A DNA stretch of 64,000 bases, taken from assembly GCA_050084985.1 (NCBI GenBank), contig JBITNC010000001.1, forward strand, positions 119,598,001 to 119,662,000. Direction: 5' to 3'. The position numbers and the translations under genes were made by a program. This DNA is from Nageia nagi. Its lineage: Eukaryota > Pinophyta. Under the pieces are notes generated by a model. That model had not been told where the DNA came from. It worked only from the letters and a program-made list of their open reading frames with translations, and did not search any database. This document shows positions 1 through 11,739 of this stretch, piece by piece (position 1 is the first letter of the stretch; every line of letters starts with the position of its first letter).

Positions 1-1520
1 AACACTTATTAACAACATTCTTCCAAGTCATGGAGGACATGCCTACATCATCCCAACCAACTAGATCATAAGGTGGTGGGTCAACATCCAATTCACTTTA
101 AGGGCAAGGAGAAACAAGATCCATAATCTGACTTCGCTTAGGATTCAGAGGAGGCTAGGACTAGTGATGACTCTGTGAAGGTATGGTAGAATTATGCCCA
201 TTGGAGAAGCATACAGTTTAAGAAGAATACCCACAAGATTGAGAACGATGTTGAGGGGTACCTTCCAAGGGGATCTGACTAATGGAGCAAGGTGCATTCC
301 CCCAATAATCAAATAAGTTCCACAAATGTTGAACCTTCACATTCACTTCTCCACTTAAAAAATTATTTGCAATCAACATTCATAGAAAATAACATATTTT
401 CAACCAAAGAAAAGGAAGAAGAAGCTTCCTATCATGCAAAAATAATATCATTTTGGACTTTCCATAGATGATATAAAATACTGAGCCAAAAAATGTGTCA
501 AACTTCTCCCAAAGGTTCAAAAAAATGTAAAGTATCCCCTAATAATGCATGAAATGAAGAGCAAGGAGTGGCCAAGAATGGGCTAAAAGGGGATAAAATC
601 CAATCCTAAGCAGTTGAAGCTTTAGAACATGACCAAAAAACATGGACAAAACTATCAGGTTCCCCACATAAAGAACAAATTAATTTTACCATCCCCAAAT
701 ATTGTAACCTATGGTCGATAGGTAAACCTTGATGTAAGAAACTCCAAGAAAAAAAATTCTTAGGATCAATATACTAAGCCTAGATTATATAAAATCTTAA
801 TCTCCATCTAGACTATGTAAAAATAGGATCCCATTTATTTTTTAATTACTCAAACATGAGGACATTAGGTGAAAGACAAAGGTAGCCTAACTTGGGTTTA
901 AATCTCTACAAATGAATGTTCTTAGACCAACATCATTCATCCCACCAAGGCCTCTAAAAATATCTTCCTAACTTTATCCAAATGGAAAAAGGGATTTGAT
1001 CAAGAATAACATCAAAAGTAGCTTTATCATCCTCACATAAATTTTTTTAAAAAAATGAAATTGCTCCCAAGGAAACCAATGCTTGGTTTGAGAATAAAAA
1101 AATTGCTTAAGAGAGTTGATTCTTTTCTTATGAAAGGGAAGGGATCTAAACCACTAAACACTTGCTAAAGGTAAACCATCTGATTTAAGAATAAGATACT
1201 ACCAAATATTCAAGGAAGAGAGGGAGGCTTATAATGAATTTTTCTTTCCATTCCAATGAATCCAAGGATTGAAAGCTTCCCATGCCTTCCAAATACTTTT
1301 TACAACAAATGAACCAAACATCTTGATAGGAACTTGAATAGTAAGAATTATTTGAAGATCTTGATCCTTCCAAGTCCTTTTTCTATAATAGATGCCTATA
1401 AAAATATAATGTTGAATGAGGATCTTCCAAGCATTAACATCCTTTAAGGATATTATTATCCATTTGACATAAAGAGCAAACCCTTGGTTTTGATAACATT
1501 TTATTTTAAGTGTCATAACA
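1..1520 (-). pseudogene. LINE (non-LTR retrotransposon) pol remnant
   Basis: The minus strand of 613-677 translates to a zinc-binding motif of the zf-RVT type that follows the reverse transcriptase of plant LINEs: C-S-L-C-G, then H-V-F-W-S-C about nine residues later. Just upstream in coding direction (745-680) is F-L-H-Q-G-L-P-I-D-H-R-L-Q, the usual approach to this domain. Further upstream, 1229-1516 has the tryptophan-spaced pattern of the region between RT and zf-RVT (for example K-V/D-x-A-W-K-I-L-I-Q-H-Y, then W-K-A-W). Stops and frameshifts are frequent. No RT catalytic motif, endonuclease or poly(A) tail was seen, so the element is truncated at the window edge or decayed. The assignment rests on one clear motif. 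Confidence 0.6.
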
Positions 1521-2305
1521 TTTTTTATTTATGTTATTGATAATTTGCTTTTTTTATGATATGATAGTATCATGGTCAATGGTATATTTGAATCCAATAA
1601 TATGATTCATGTGGTGAGATATTTTTAATTGATATTTTAATTTTATGCAGTTATCTTGATAACATGGTTATATTATATAGTGGACTTACCAAGGATTGCA
1701 AAAGATATAACCTTGGTTACAACTCTCATGAAGACAAGATATATCATACCAACACAAGTATATACCATTTTTTCATAAAGGAGATAATAGTAATCTTAAA
1801 ATATATGTATTTGATCATGCTCCTATTGATCTAATATAGATAAACCATTATTAGGGAAAACATGATTGAATTGGAGATGTGATAGATGGATTGTAGGTTA
1901 ATAAGTAGTCAATCATTTAAGAAGTTAACTTAGGGATGATACATTTGAGATACCCTAGTATTAGATTGGTTTTGATCAAAATCATTCACTTCTATATATA
2001 TTACATATCAAGCTAGCCTACTTCATCAAAGATATGGTGAAGTAGGACATACATTATACTTAAGGGTGGGATATCATGATCGAAAAGTACCATGATATAT
2101 TCAAATTATATTTTATAATATTGACTAATGTAATCATTTTAGTAGTTTATAAGTTATACTCATAGTATCAAATGGATGTTGTATGTCTTATAAAGACACC
2201 CATTGATTCTATAGATGTTAATATACCTTACAAATATTATTGGAATCATGATACTAAGAGTGGATGTAATATACAACATTATAAAATGTAAGAGTTCCAA
2301 GGTAT
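1521..2305. other. AT-rich DNA, nothing recognised
   Basis: Only short spurious reading frames are present. I see no motif, tandem repeat or terminal structure. It lies between the LINE remnant and the proposed CACTA terminus. Confidence 0.6.
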
Positions 2306-2332
2306 CCTCATTAGAAAAAAAAAGGCCTTTGG
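2306..2332 (+). repeat. Candidate CACTA left terminus with 3-bp duplication
   Basis: Position 2309 starts CATTAGAAAAAAAAAGGCC. Compared with the reverse complement of the terminus at 55182 (CACTAGACCAAAAAAGGCC), 20 of the first 24 bases match without gaps. The third base is T instead of C, so the canonical CACTA has become CATTA. The three preceding bases (CCT, 2306-2308) equal the three bases after 55182. A 3-bp target duplication and CACTA-type ends are the known signature of this superfamily. Confidence 0.55.
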
Positions 2333-2639
2333 TGGCAAGAAACAAACTCCACCAAATATGTCCACCTTCATTAATGGTATTGCTAAAAGCCTCAACTCTA
2401 GTGTGGTAGACTAAAACCACCAACATAAAGTTGATTTTCCCATCACCAAATCTCCTTAAATTGTACTTTAGAATTTAAGGTGAAAATGTATGCATGCCAA
2501 CATATACTTTAAAGGGGAAGGTAATTCTTACGACCTTATACTTTAATGGGATGAGTAATTCTTGCCACATTATAATTTAAGGGGGCAAGTTACGCATGTC
2601 ACCAAATTATTATTATTTTAAAAAAAGAACTAGGCATTG

Positions 2640-2870
2640 TCTAAAAGTATTCTTCTACATTATGGAAGAATTCTTTCATACATAATGCTATATACTATGC
2701 AATCCTTGGTTACCTGAGGTCCAATAGATGCTCAATCATAGTGTTGTCTATGGGCTCCCAAAGAATAGCCTAATAGAACTGACCATTCATTATTCAATCC
2801 TTACTCATCCTACTCCAAGGATTGGAATCTTGCAAAGAAATGCCTAATCATCACATCAATAATTATCTAA
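2640..2870 (+). repeat. CACTA subterminal segment with hairpin
   Basis: About 335 bp in from the terminus lies an imperfect inverted repeat (2646-2672, arms around ATTCTTC/GAAGAAT). A conserved stretch follows with the words GAGGTCC, GCTCAATCATAGTG and TGGGCTCC. The same words recur in inverted orientation at 10190-10300 and in direct orientation at 59960-60060, so three copies of this subterminal segment are present. Confidence 0.6.
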
Positions 2871-2875
2871 TACTT

Positions 2876-3015
2876 GGATATAAAATGATCTAAATTCACC
2901 AACATATGATATGAAATGATCTTAATGCACTAACATATGTTATGAAATTATATAAATGCACCATCATATGATATAAAATGATCTAAATGTACCAACATAT
3001 GATATTAAATGATCA
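2876..3015 (+). repeat. Minisatellite, about 31-33 bp period
   Basis: Five degenerate units are built on ATATGATATGAAATGATC followed by TAAATGCACCAAC. Related arrays lie at 10045-10185 (inverted) and 60150-60345 (direct), and the motif also occurs inside the 275-bp units at 8120-9520. Short subterminal repeats of this sort are typical transposase-binding regions of CACTA elements; binding here is inferred. Confidence 0.75.
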
Positions 3016-3099
3016 AGTAAGTTCAAGTACAAAGAGTAATAAAAAGTTATTTTACCTATAGAAAATGAAGAAATTTGTTAAGTTGAAAACAAAAATATG

Positions 3100-4190
3100 T
3101 TTGTAATACTTAACCAAACATAGAAAAAAATGTGGTTTTCAAGTTTTCCATATTATGTTAAAATTATAGATATTTGAATCATTTGAACATAATTGAAGCA
3201 GTAGAGCATAATATTAATGTCCAAAAATAGGACTCAAAAGTGTGACCAAAAGTAATAAGTTGGCATCATCCATCCTATGCTCTTAAATGATGCAACTATA
3301 TCAATCTAGAAGTGGTAAGTTGGCAAAATCATGCTTGTAATACTTAGCCAAACATAGAAATAATATATGATTCCAAAGTGTTGCATCTTATGTTTAAACT
3401 ATAGACCATATTTGAATCATTTGAGCATAATTGAAACTATAGATCATAATCTACATTTCCAATAATAGGGTTCGAATTTGTGACCAAAAGTGATAAGTTA
3501 GTCTAGTCCACCCTATATTTGAAATGATGTAATTGTACAAATATAGAGGTGGTAAAGTGACAAAAACATAGTTATAATACTTAGACAAACACATAAAAAA
3601 CATATGATTACCGAGTGCTATATCTTATGATGAAATAGTAGACCATAAATTTGAATCATTTAAGAATAATTAAAATTGTAGAGCATAATATTCATGTCCA
3701 AAAATGGGGTCCAAAAGTTGATGTTATAACAAACTTGTCAAAAAGTGATAAATTATCTTTTTCATATTCATATGATTAGACCAGAAGTGATAAGTTATCC
3801 TCATCCACCCTATGATTTGAACAATACAATTGTATCAGTCTAAAAGTGGTAAGTTGGTAAAAATATGCTTGTAATACTTAACCAAATATAGAAAAAATAT
3901 ATGATTTCCAAGTGTTGCATCTTATGTTGATACTATAGAACATAATTGAATAATTTGAGTATAACTAAAACTATAGAGCATAATCTTCATATCCAAAAAT
4001 GGGGTCCAAAAGGTTATGGTTCTATTGTAACAAACCTATCAAAAAATGACACTATCTTTTTTATACTTGTACAATTGGACCAAAAGTGATAAGTTAGTCT
4101 CATGCATCCTATGTTCTAAAATGATGTAACTATACCAGTCTAGATGTGTTAAGTTGGAAAAAACATGTTTGTAATACTTAAGCAAATACT
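3100..4190 (+). repeat. Subterminal tandem array, 235-300 bp units (left arm)
   Basis: The phrase TTGTAATACTTAACCAAACA recurs with small changes at 3101, 3335, 3572, 3869 and 4169, giving spacings of 234, 237, 297 and 300 bp. Other unit words are GACCAAAAGTGATAAGTT and TTTGAATCATTTGAGCATAA. The last two units carry about 60 extra bases. The array has the same unit family as 8120-9520, in opposite orientation, and the two flank the transposase gene symmetrically. Confidence 0.85.
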
Positions 4191-4475
4191 AAAACATTAG
4201 TGAAAATGATAAAAAATAAAAAATGCCAATCCTTAGTGAAAATGATTAAAAATAGAAAATGCATGCACAAGGAGCTTAGGCAAGTACTTTGAATGTTTTC
4301 ATCATTTAAATTTTTCCAAAGAGATTTTTTATCAAGTACTATGGATAAAGAGTGATTACACATAAGTAGAAATAACAAGCAATATTTTCATGGGATTAAC
4401 AAATTCATTATATTTATAAAATATAAATCAATAGTTCCTAAAAGAACTAGATTTCCATATCATAGGTACCAAAAT

Positions 4476-7400
4476 ATGGAAACTCTTAGTTTTGAGAAGG
4501 TTTGTGAGAACCTATTTTGGCATGGAATTGGCAAGATATATAATATTTTTTATTTGTATGGAGAAGAACCATCTACTTTTGATAAATATGCATCATACAC
4601 ATGCACCACCATGGATGAGGGTACAAATATCGAAGGTGTACAAGATGACATCATTGGAATGGAAAATATCAATTTCTCATAGAGTGGATAAGAACTATGA
4701 GATAATGATATCAAGTTTAAATATCCTCCTGATGAACTTTGTAGGTTGGTCAAAGATATTGATAAATAACAATTATACCTAGGTTATGCAAAGTACACAA
4801 TATTAACAATAATAGCTAAAGTATATCATCTCAAAGTTAAACATGGTCGGACAAACAAAAGCTTTGGTGATTTATTATAATTGATAAGAGATATGATTCT
4901 AATCAGCAATATAATTTTAGAGTCTTCATATGTAGTAAAGAAAACTTTGAAGCAATTGGAATTAGATTATATAATGATACATGCATGCAAAAATGATTGT
5001 ATTTTATATTGGAAAGAATATGAAATTCTTCAAGCTTGCGCAAAATATGGTGAATCATGTTGGAAAGTTGATAATCATTTGGAAAATAAATAAAATAATA
5101 AGATTCTTAGGAATGTGTTGAGGTATTTTCCCATTATATCAAGGTTGCAGAGAATGTATAAGTAAGCAATTTTATTATACAAATAGCTTTGTTGTGTGTG
5201 TTTCTCTCAACATTGTTATACAGGGCTAAAGTGAGTTATTTTTTTCTTGTAGCTCTCCAAAGGTTGTAGATAATATGTCAAGTTGGCACTCCCTACATAA
5301 GATTCTAGATAATAATATATGACATTCATTCAACTCTTAAACATGGCAAAAAATTAATTCTATATGGCCAGATTTTACTAAAGAGACATGCAATATACAA
5401 TTGGAAATGGTAACTAATGGGTTTAACCCTTTTTCCAACTTTAGTTCTCATTATGGTTATTAAACCATTATATTGGTCATGTACATAATTCCATCATGGA
5501 TGTCAATGAAGATGAATTATTTAATGTTAATCTTGTCAATACCTAGCTCCCAACATTGAGGCATCAATATTGATATTTATCTATAGTTTTCAATTGATAA
5601 CTTGCTCAAACTATGGACTAATGGAGTAGAAACATATGACACATTTTAGAAAACTATATTCAATATGAGAGAAATAATGATATGGACCATTCATGATTTT
5701 CTTTCTTATGAGAGCCTAGTAGGATGTACAAAAAAAGGTATTCTTTACATGTCCAATATGTGGGGAGAACACTTGTTCAATACAACTTCCAGCTAATAAC
5801 AAGAATATTTACATGGGCCATAAGAGATTTATTTCTATGGATCATCGATTTCATCATCAAAAAGAATGTTTCAATAATGATGAAAAGTGGAGTAAAGCAC
5901 CATTCCATTTAACTAGGAGTGAAATATTAAAAAAGGTACAAAATATCACATGAAATTAGGGAGATTCAAGAAGAAAAAAGTTGATAGCATTAAAGGATGG
6001 AAGAAAAAATCTATATTATTTGATCTAGTGTTTTGAAATATATGACATGCAATTTAACTATTGTATTTATTATTATATCTCTCAAATGTTGAATAATTTT
6101 AATTTGATGTTTCTATGTATGAATAGGATCTTTTAATTCTTGATAACTTGGATGGGATACATGTGGAGAAAAATATTTATAAAAGCCTAGTTGGGATATT
6201 ATTAGGTATTTATACAAACTTAAGGATGGAAAAAGCTCTCACTATGATTTAAAATAGTTGAATATCAAGAGTTCATTATAGGTAGAAATCCATAATGGAA
6301 ATGCATATCTTCTAGTAGCATTTTATAATCTATTGAAGGTGTGAGAAACAAAGCTTCTATGAAATATTTTACAATATGAAAGTACCCAATTGATATTATT
6401 CAAATATTAGCAAAAAGTCTCTATGGAATATCTTAATATCCTCGATATGAAATCATCCAACTATCATGTTATCCTAAAAATATTCTCCTAATAGTACTAT
6501 GATATTTTCTTGATAAGCTAGTTTTAAGAGCCATTGTAAGTTATGCATGTTCTATAGGGATGTATGCACAAAAGTGCTATATTTTGAAAAACTTTGTGAA
6601 ATTAGAGGAAGAGGTAAAGGATACCTTATGTTTTCTAGAAAATTACTTCGCCTCTTCTTTTTTTGATATCATGGTGTACTTAATAGTTCAGTTGGTGGAG
6701 GAGGTATGTCTATGTGGACCTATACAATATCGATGGATGTACCCTTTTGAGAGGTTTGTATGCATTCAACAATTTTATAAACCACCATTTTTCTAATTAT
6801 TTTATATTTTATCATCCAAAAAAATATTTTTTTCTCAAATTTATGAAGATTTATAAGAGTTATGTAAAGAATCAAGCTAGGCCTAAAGGTTGTATTATCA
6901 AGTGATATGTCATCGAGGAATATGTTTCATTCTATACAAACTACATGAGAGGTTTAGAATTTATTTATGATCTCCTTCATTGCAAAAATATAGGGAGTGA
7001 AGAAGAAGAATAAATCATAGTTAATGGGAGGCCAACATCTAATGGTGAAGTATTTAATTTGGATAAAAAATTTCTCTAGCAAGCCCATTGATGTATTCTC
7101 ATGAACCTAGATGAAGTTCAACCTTGGGTAGAGTAAGTATATATTTATTTATTACTATTATCTATAATATACAATCAAATATTATTTATATCTAAATCTA
7201 CTTAATAAACTTTATACCAAATCAAGAAGTACAAGATGAGTATCAAGGAATCCAACCCTTCTATAGTGAGAGATGAAGCGACAATGCAAAAAGCTCATAT
7301 TAAGGAATTCATTCCTAGGCTACGAAATTAGGTTATTATGCTCATTTGAATATAATCTTTGATATTTATATTAATCATCATATAATATTCTCCAATTATA

Positions 7401-8020
7401 TTTAAACTATTATTCTTCATTTTAGTTTCATGGAGATGAATTGCAATATAATGATGATAATTTTGATACAATAAAATGGTTGGCATATGGTTTGATTCAA
7501 GATGCAACCAGATTTTTAGCCTATATTATCAATAATTATAGATTTAATACCAAATACATATATTAAAAATAAAAAACTTAAAATAGTGGTATATGTGTCG
7601 ATGCAATTATCAATTGTAGATCAAGCACAAAAGACAAACTAGGTTACTAAAATAATCACATTTTATGGTGTTATTAAGGAAATCATTTTGTTGAATTTCT
7701 TACAATGGGAATACTCCTTTTTCAAATATGATTAGGTGAATGTTCCTGATAAAAAGAGTGGAATTAAAATTGATGAAATGGATACATAATGGTTAACATG
7801 AGCAAATTACAACATGAGGATAGACTAGAAAATTATCCATATATTCTAGCATTGCAATATAAATAAGATTTTTATGTATAAGATTCAATTTAAATCAGTT
7901 GGTATGTGGCTCTCACTTCACCTCCAAGAGGGATCAAAGAAATTGAAACATACAAGATGGATGTTTTTGGAGGAACATAATTTGTTGAACTTGAAATTAC
8001 TTAAGATGATAATGCAAATG
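4476..8020 (+). pseudogene. CACTA transposase, TNP2 type, broken
   Basis: Segments in all three forward frames line up in order with the plant TNP2 transposase. 4476-4680 is the transposase-associated region (G-I-G-K-I-Y then Y-G-E). At 4770-5095 are L-K-V-K-H-G-R-T-N-K-S-F, the run I-M-I-H-A-C-K-N-D-C-I-L-Y-W-K-E and a C/W-rich end. 5100-5165 ends R-L-Q-R-M-Y-K. 5250-5520 has N-G-F-N-P-F and I-P-S-W-M. 5735-5920 has C-P-I-C and M-G-H-K-R-F-I-S-M-D-H. 6550-6785 has F-D-I-M-V-Y and Q-Y-R-W-M-Y-P-F-E-R-F. 6840-6990 has S-Y-V-K-N-Q-A-R-P-K-G. 7020-7140 has E-V-Q-P-W-V. 7460-8000 has I-K-W-L-A-Y-G, Y-I-I-N-N-Y-R-F and W-Y-V-A-L. The enzyme would excise and insert the element in the nucleus. Stops, frameshifts, intron-like gaps (5165-5250) and an insertion at about 6785-6840 make it non-functional. 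Nearly the whole family length is covered, so the family call is secure. Confidence 0.88.
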
Positions 8021-8119
8021 ATGACAACATTAAACATATACGTAAGGATATTGAGGGTACACTTTTGGAAGTATGAATAGTATCTTGGTAGCTTGTACAA
8101 GTATAAAAAGAAAGTGTTT

Positions 8120-9520
8120 GGCCAACTTATCACTTTTGGACTAGTTTTTTATGCTCAAAATATTTTTAGGTTAAACAGTTGCTTTACTTCTCTATGGTAG
8201 TTTTTGGATCATATGGTGTATTTAAAATATTTCATATCATATGTCATCATTTAAATATAAGTGCAATAAGATTCATATTATAAGATCTATAATTATGCTC
8301 AAATGATTTAAATATGCTCTATAGATTCAATTATGCTCAAATGTTTTAAATATGTTTATCATAATATATTTGTAAAATGATTTTGATGCAGACATTTATT
8401 TTTGTGTTTGGATAAATATTACAAGAATGTTTTAGCCAACTTACAAGTTTTGGATTAGTTTTTGACACTTCAAAATTTTTTTGGATTGAATAGTTGGTTT
8501 CCTTATCCAAGATAATTTTTGGATCATATGGTGTATTTAAATCATTTCATATCACATGTCATAATTTATTTGTAAAAGAGTTCGAATACAAGTCATGCAA
8601 TGAAGGATCCCACAACATATTCCATTTTTTTCATCTAATCATTTTGTATATACAACATGGTATGTACTTGGTAACCATATATTTTTTCTATGTTTGGATA
8701 AAATGTTTTTGCCAACTTACCACTTTTGGATTGATTTTTGACACTTAGCAAATTTATGGATTGAATAGTTGGCTCCCTTCTCCAAGCCAATTTTTGGATC
8801 ATATAGTGTATTTAAATCATTTCATATCACATATTATAATTTATTTGTAAAAAATTTCTAATACAAGCCATGCATTCAAGGAGCCCACAATATGTTCCCT
8901 TATTTTCATCTAATTATTTTGTATATACAAAATGGTATGCACTTGGTGACCACATATTTTTTCTATGTTTGGATAGCATATTTTTTCCAACTTACCACTT
9001 TTGGACTAGTTTTTGATTTTTAGAAAATATTTGGGTTGAATAATTGGTTTCCTTATCCAAACCAAATTTTGGATCATGTGGTGTATTTAAATAATTTTGT
9101 ATCACATGTCATAATTTATTTGTAAAAACATTAAGATATAGGCCATGTAATGAAGGAACCCACATGTTTCATTATCTTCATCTAATTATTTTTTTTATAC
9201 AACAAGGTATACCCTTGGTAGCCACATATTTTTTCCATGTTTGGCTAGCATATTTTTACCAACTTACTACTTTTGGACTAGTTTTTGACACTTAGAAATT
9301 TTTTGGGTTGAATAGTTGGTTTCCTTCTTCAAGCTAGTTTTTGGATCATATGGATGTAATGAAGGAGCCCACAACATGTTTCATTATTTTCATCTAATCA
9401 TTATATATATATATACATACATACATACACACATATAACATATTATGCACTTGGTAACCACATGTTTTTTTCTATTTTTGGCTAGCATTTGCCAACTTAT
9501 CACCTTTGAAATAGTTTATG
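8120..9520 (-). repeat. Subterminal tandem array, about 275-bp units (right arm)
   Basis: The phrase GCCAACTTACCACTTTTGGA recurs at 8121, 8435, 8711, 8986, 9258 and 9491, with spacings of 314, 276, 275, 272 and 233 bp. Each unit also contains TTGAATAGTTGG, TTTTTGGATCATATGG and AAATCATTTCATATCACATG. On the minus strand it reads like the left-arm array at 3100-4190. A further inverted piece lies at 9725-9790. Confidence 0.85.
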
Positions 9521-9529
9521 AGTATTTTG

Positions 9530-9640
9530 GTAGTGAAGTTCAAAGCATCCTCAAGATAGCTTGCATGACTAAGAAGGTTAATAATTCATGTATAATGATT
9601 AATCATATGATTGTAGGATATGCATAAAATTAAATATTGT
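9530..9640 (-). pseudogene. PPR gene fragment in the CACTA arm
   Basis: The minus strand reads N-H-Y-T then I-I-N-L-L-S-H-A-S-Y-L-E-D-A-L-N-F-I. This corresponds to the plant PPR consensus N-H-Y-x-C-x-V-D-L-L-G-R-A-G-x-L-x-E-A near the C-terminus of PLS-class proteins. Only about 35 codons are left, with a stop. The same segment occurs at 50660-50756, 51745-51800 and 53330-53400, so it is a repeated captured fragment, not a gene. Confidence 0.65.
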
Positions 9641-9983
9641 AGATACTTTTAGGTATATGCATTTTTCATGTGTGAAATTTGTTACATGATGAAACATTAT
9701 ACTTTAAGAAAGTATCAAAAACTAGTCCAAAAGTGGTAAGTTAGAAAAATATGTTTCTAATACTAAACAACTATTCAACCTAGAAATATAAATGTTATTT
9801 TTTGTTACCTCAACTATAAAGGTTGGATGTATTTTCCCTAGGATAACCTATACAAAATATCATGAATTAGATAAGTTAGGGCTAGCTACATTTACAAGCT
9901 CTTAGTAGATATATCATTATTATGCTTTATCATTATTTATAATGTTACACACAATCAACTTGGATGCTTTATATCATTGCAAG

Positions 9984-10037
<54 letters not shown>

Positions 10038-10044
10038 TATATAA
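9984..10044. repeat. (TA)n microsatellite
   Basis: A run of alternating T and A with one AA interruption near 10030. It sits beside the inverted minisatellite. A shorter compound TA/CATA tract is at 9405-9436. Confidence 0.95.
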
Positions 10045-10185
10045 TGGTGTATTTGGATCATTTCGTATCATATGGTAGAAGTTTAGATAATTTCATGTCA
10101 TATATATATCGTGTATCTAGATCATTTCATAGCATATTGTTGGAACATTTACATCATTTTATATCATATGTTACAATTGAAAAAA
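10045..10185 (-). repeat. Minisatellite, inverted copy
   Basis: About four degenerate units with GATCATTTCATATCATATGG, the reverse complement of the motif at 2876-3015. It occupies the mirror position relative to the TNP2 gene. Confidence 0.7.
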
Positions 10186-10340
10186 ATTGAACAATGACTA
10201 GTCAATTTGATTGTGATATCCTTCTGGAGCCTATAACTAGCACTTTGATTGGGCTCACTATGATTAAGCTTAGGAGCCTCAAAAAATCAAGGATGGTGTA
10301 TCCTAGAAGCATTCTCCCATTAGGAGAATGCTTCTTTGCT
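10186..10340 (-). repeat. CACTA subterminal segment with perfect hairpin
   Basis: It contains TAAGCTTAATCATAGTGAGC (minus strand), matching the 2700-2780 segment. A perfect 12-bp inverted repeat (GAAGCATTCTCC / GGAGAATGCTTC) with a 5-base loop lies at 10297-10325, the mirror of the hairpins at 2646-2672 and 59926-59950. Confidence 0.7.
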
Positions 10341-10630
10341 ATGCCCTTTTTTTCTTTATTAATTTAAAAAGTGAAGGTTTTAAACCACCTCAATTTAATC
10401 CCATCTACATTGCAATGATTTTAACCACCTCATGAACAAGCACCCCTAAAGATATATGTAGTGGTTATTAACCATTGTATTACTTTTTTTGGAGTAGCTT
10501 ATAGAGTGAATTATAACCACCACATTATATTTTTCATGTGATGATTTAATGGTCTATATGGTGGCAATTATTAGTCACTACCATAGAGGATCTATTTTTT
10601 GTAGCACTTGCATAGACGATGATGGGATAA
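10341..10630 (-). repeat. CACTA terminal-type segment
   Basis: Rich in GTGG/CCAC words (ATAACCACCAC, GGTGGCAATTATTAGTCAC) that are common near CACTA ends. It ends at 10585-10606 with sequence that reads on the minus strand TGCTACAAAAAATAGATCC, similar to the A-rich ends at 2309 and 56981, but without a clean CACTA. Bases 10607-10630 lead directly into the GATAA target of the Reina element. Confidence 0.45.
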
Positions 10631-11020
10631 TATTAGAAACCTGCAAGTTCCTAAAGGGATTTCTCACCAAATAATAATGAAAATAGTAATAAATTGTATC
10701 TCAATCTCACAACATAAGAAATATAAATTTGAATAGAGAAATATAATAACAAAATCACTTTACTGAATAACCAAAATGAATCATAGGCTACTTTGAGGGG
10801 GCTACCTCCTTACAACTCAAACAATATATTTTCCAAGATGATAACTATTATATTCCCACACATATTTATAATCAACCTACCCTAACCCTAATAAGCCACT
10901 CAATACAAAATGGAAATTCATCTTACAATTATATTGGTCCCATTACATTTAATATAAGTTGATATTCTATTTAATGAAATATTATAATGGAAATAAATGT
11001 TAGGATATGGGATCCTAACA
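10631..11020 (-). repeat. Reina 3' LTR
   Basis: Homologous along its length to 49542-49931. Its outer end is mutated (TATTAGAAACC instead of TGTTAGGAACC). It is preceded by the target duplication GATAA. The adjoining minus-strand sequence (AATAGGGGTGGCA) is the polypurine tract. Confidence 0.93.
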
Positions 11021-11739
11021 TGCCACCCCTATTAAAGAGAGCTTTATTCTTAAAGTTCAAAATTAGAAAATTATTTCCAAAACTGATGTAGTTTTTCCCA
11101 AGTTGCATCTTCAAGAGGTAATTCATGCCATTGGATAAGAATTTCAATAATAGTGTGGTTACAAAGTTGGCATGTGCATAGGTCTAGAATGGCCTCAAGT
11201 TCAACCATGATTGACCCTTCCTCATTGAATTCAGGTAATTCCATATGAACTGTATCAAGAGAGCCTAGGAATTACTTAAGGAAGGAGATTTGAAAAATAA
11301 GATGAATCTTGGATGATATTAGGAGTGCTAATTTGTATGCTATAGGACCAATACATTAGAGTATTTTATAAGGTCCATAAAATTATGGAGCTAATTTTTG
11401 AGAACCTTTTAATTTAAGAGATGTATGTCGATATGGTTGGAGCCATAAGAAAATCATGTCTCATTCTTGGAAATCCCTTTTGACCTATTGTTGATTAGGT
11501 TGTTGCTCCATCTAATGTTGAGCCACTTGAATATTTTCTTGAAGGATGCAAATGATGTTTGTGTTATTGTTTAAGGTGGTATCGATTGCTTGGACATTGG
11601 TGCTACCTAGAATGTAAGATATGACCATGGGTGGGGGTTAGCTATACAAAGCTTTATAGGGGATCATCCTGATAGAAGTATGATATGAAGTATTATACCA
11701 CCATTTCATTAAAGGAAGCCATTTTACCCATTGAACTGG
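11021..11739 (-). pseudogene. Reina integrase C-terminus and chromodomain
   Basis: The minus strand from 11739 downward reads W-V-K-W-L-P-L then W-W-Y-N-T-S-Y-H-T-S, the C-terminal part of chromoviral integrases (usual W-Y-N-T-S-Y-H-S-S). At 11060-11160 it reads I-Q-W-H-E-L-P-L-E-D-A-T-W-E, a chromodomain core that in this family directs integration to particular chromatin. Stops interrupt it. The reading starts abruptly at 11739, where the Tekay-like LTR was inserted; the upstream integrase portion resumes at 45491. Confidence 0.85.

Noticed and set aside
2876-4190. Regular repeats considered as a CRISPR array
   Set aside because: Units are degenerate, with no constant repeat and unique spacers, in a plant nuclear CACTA arm.
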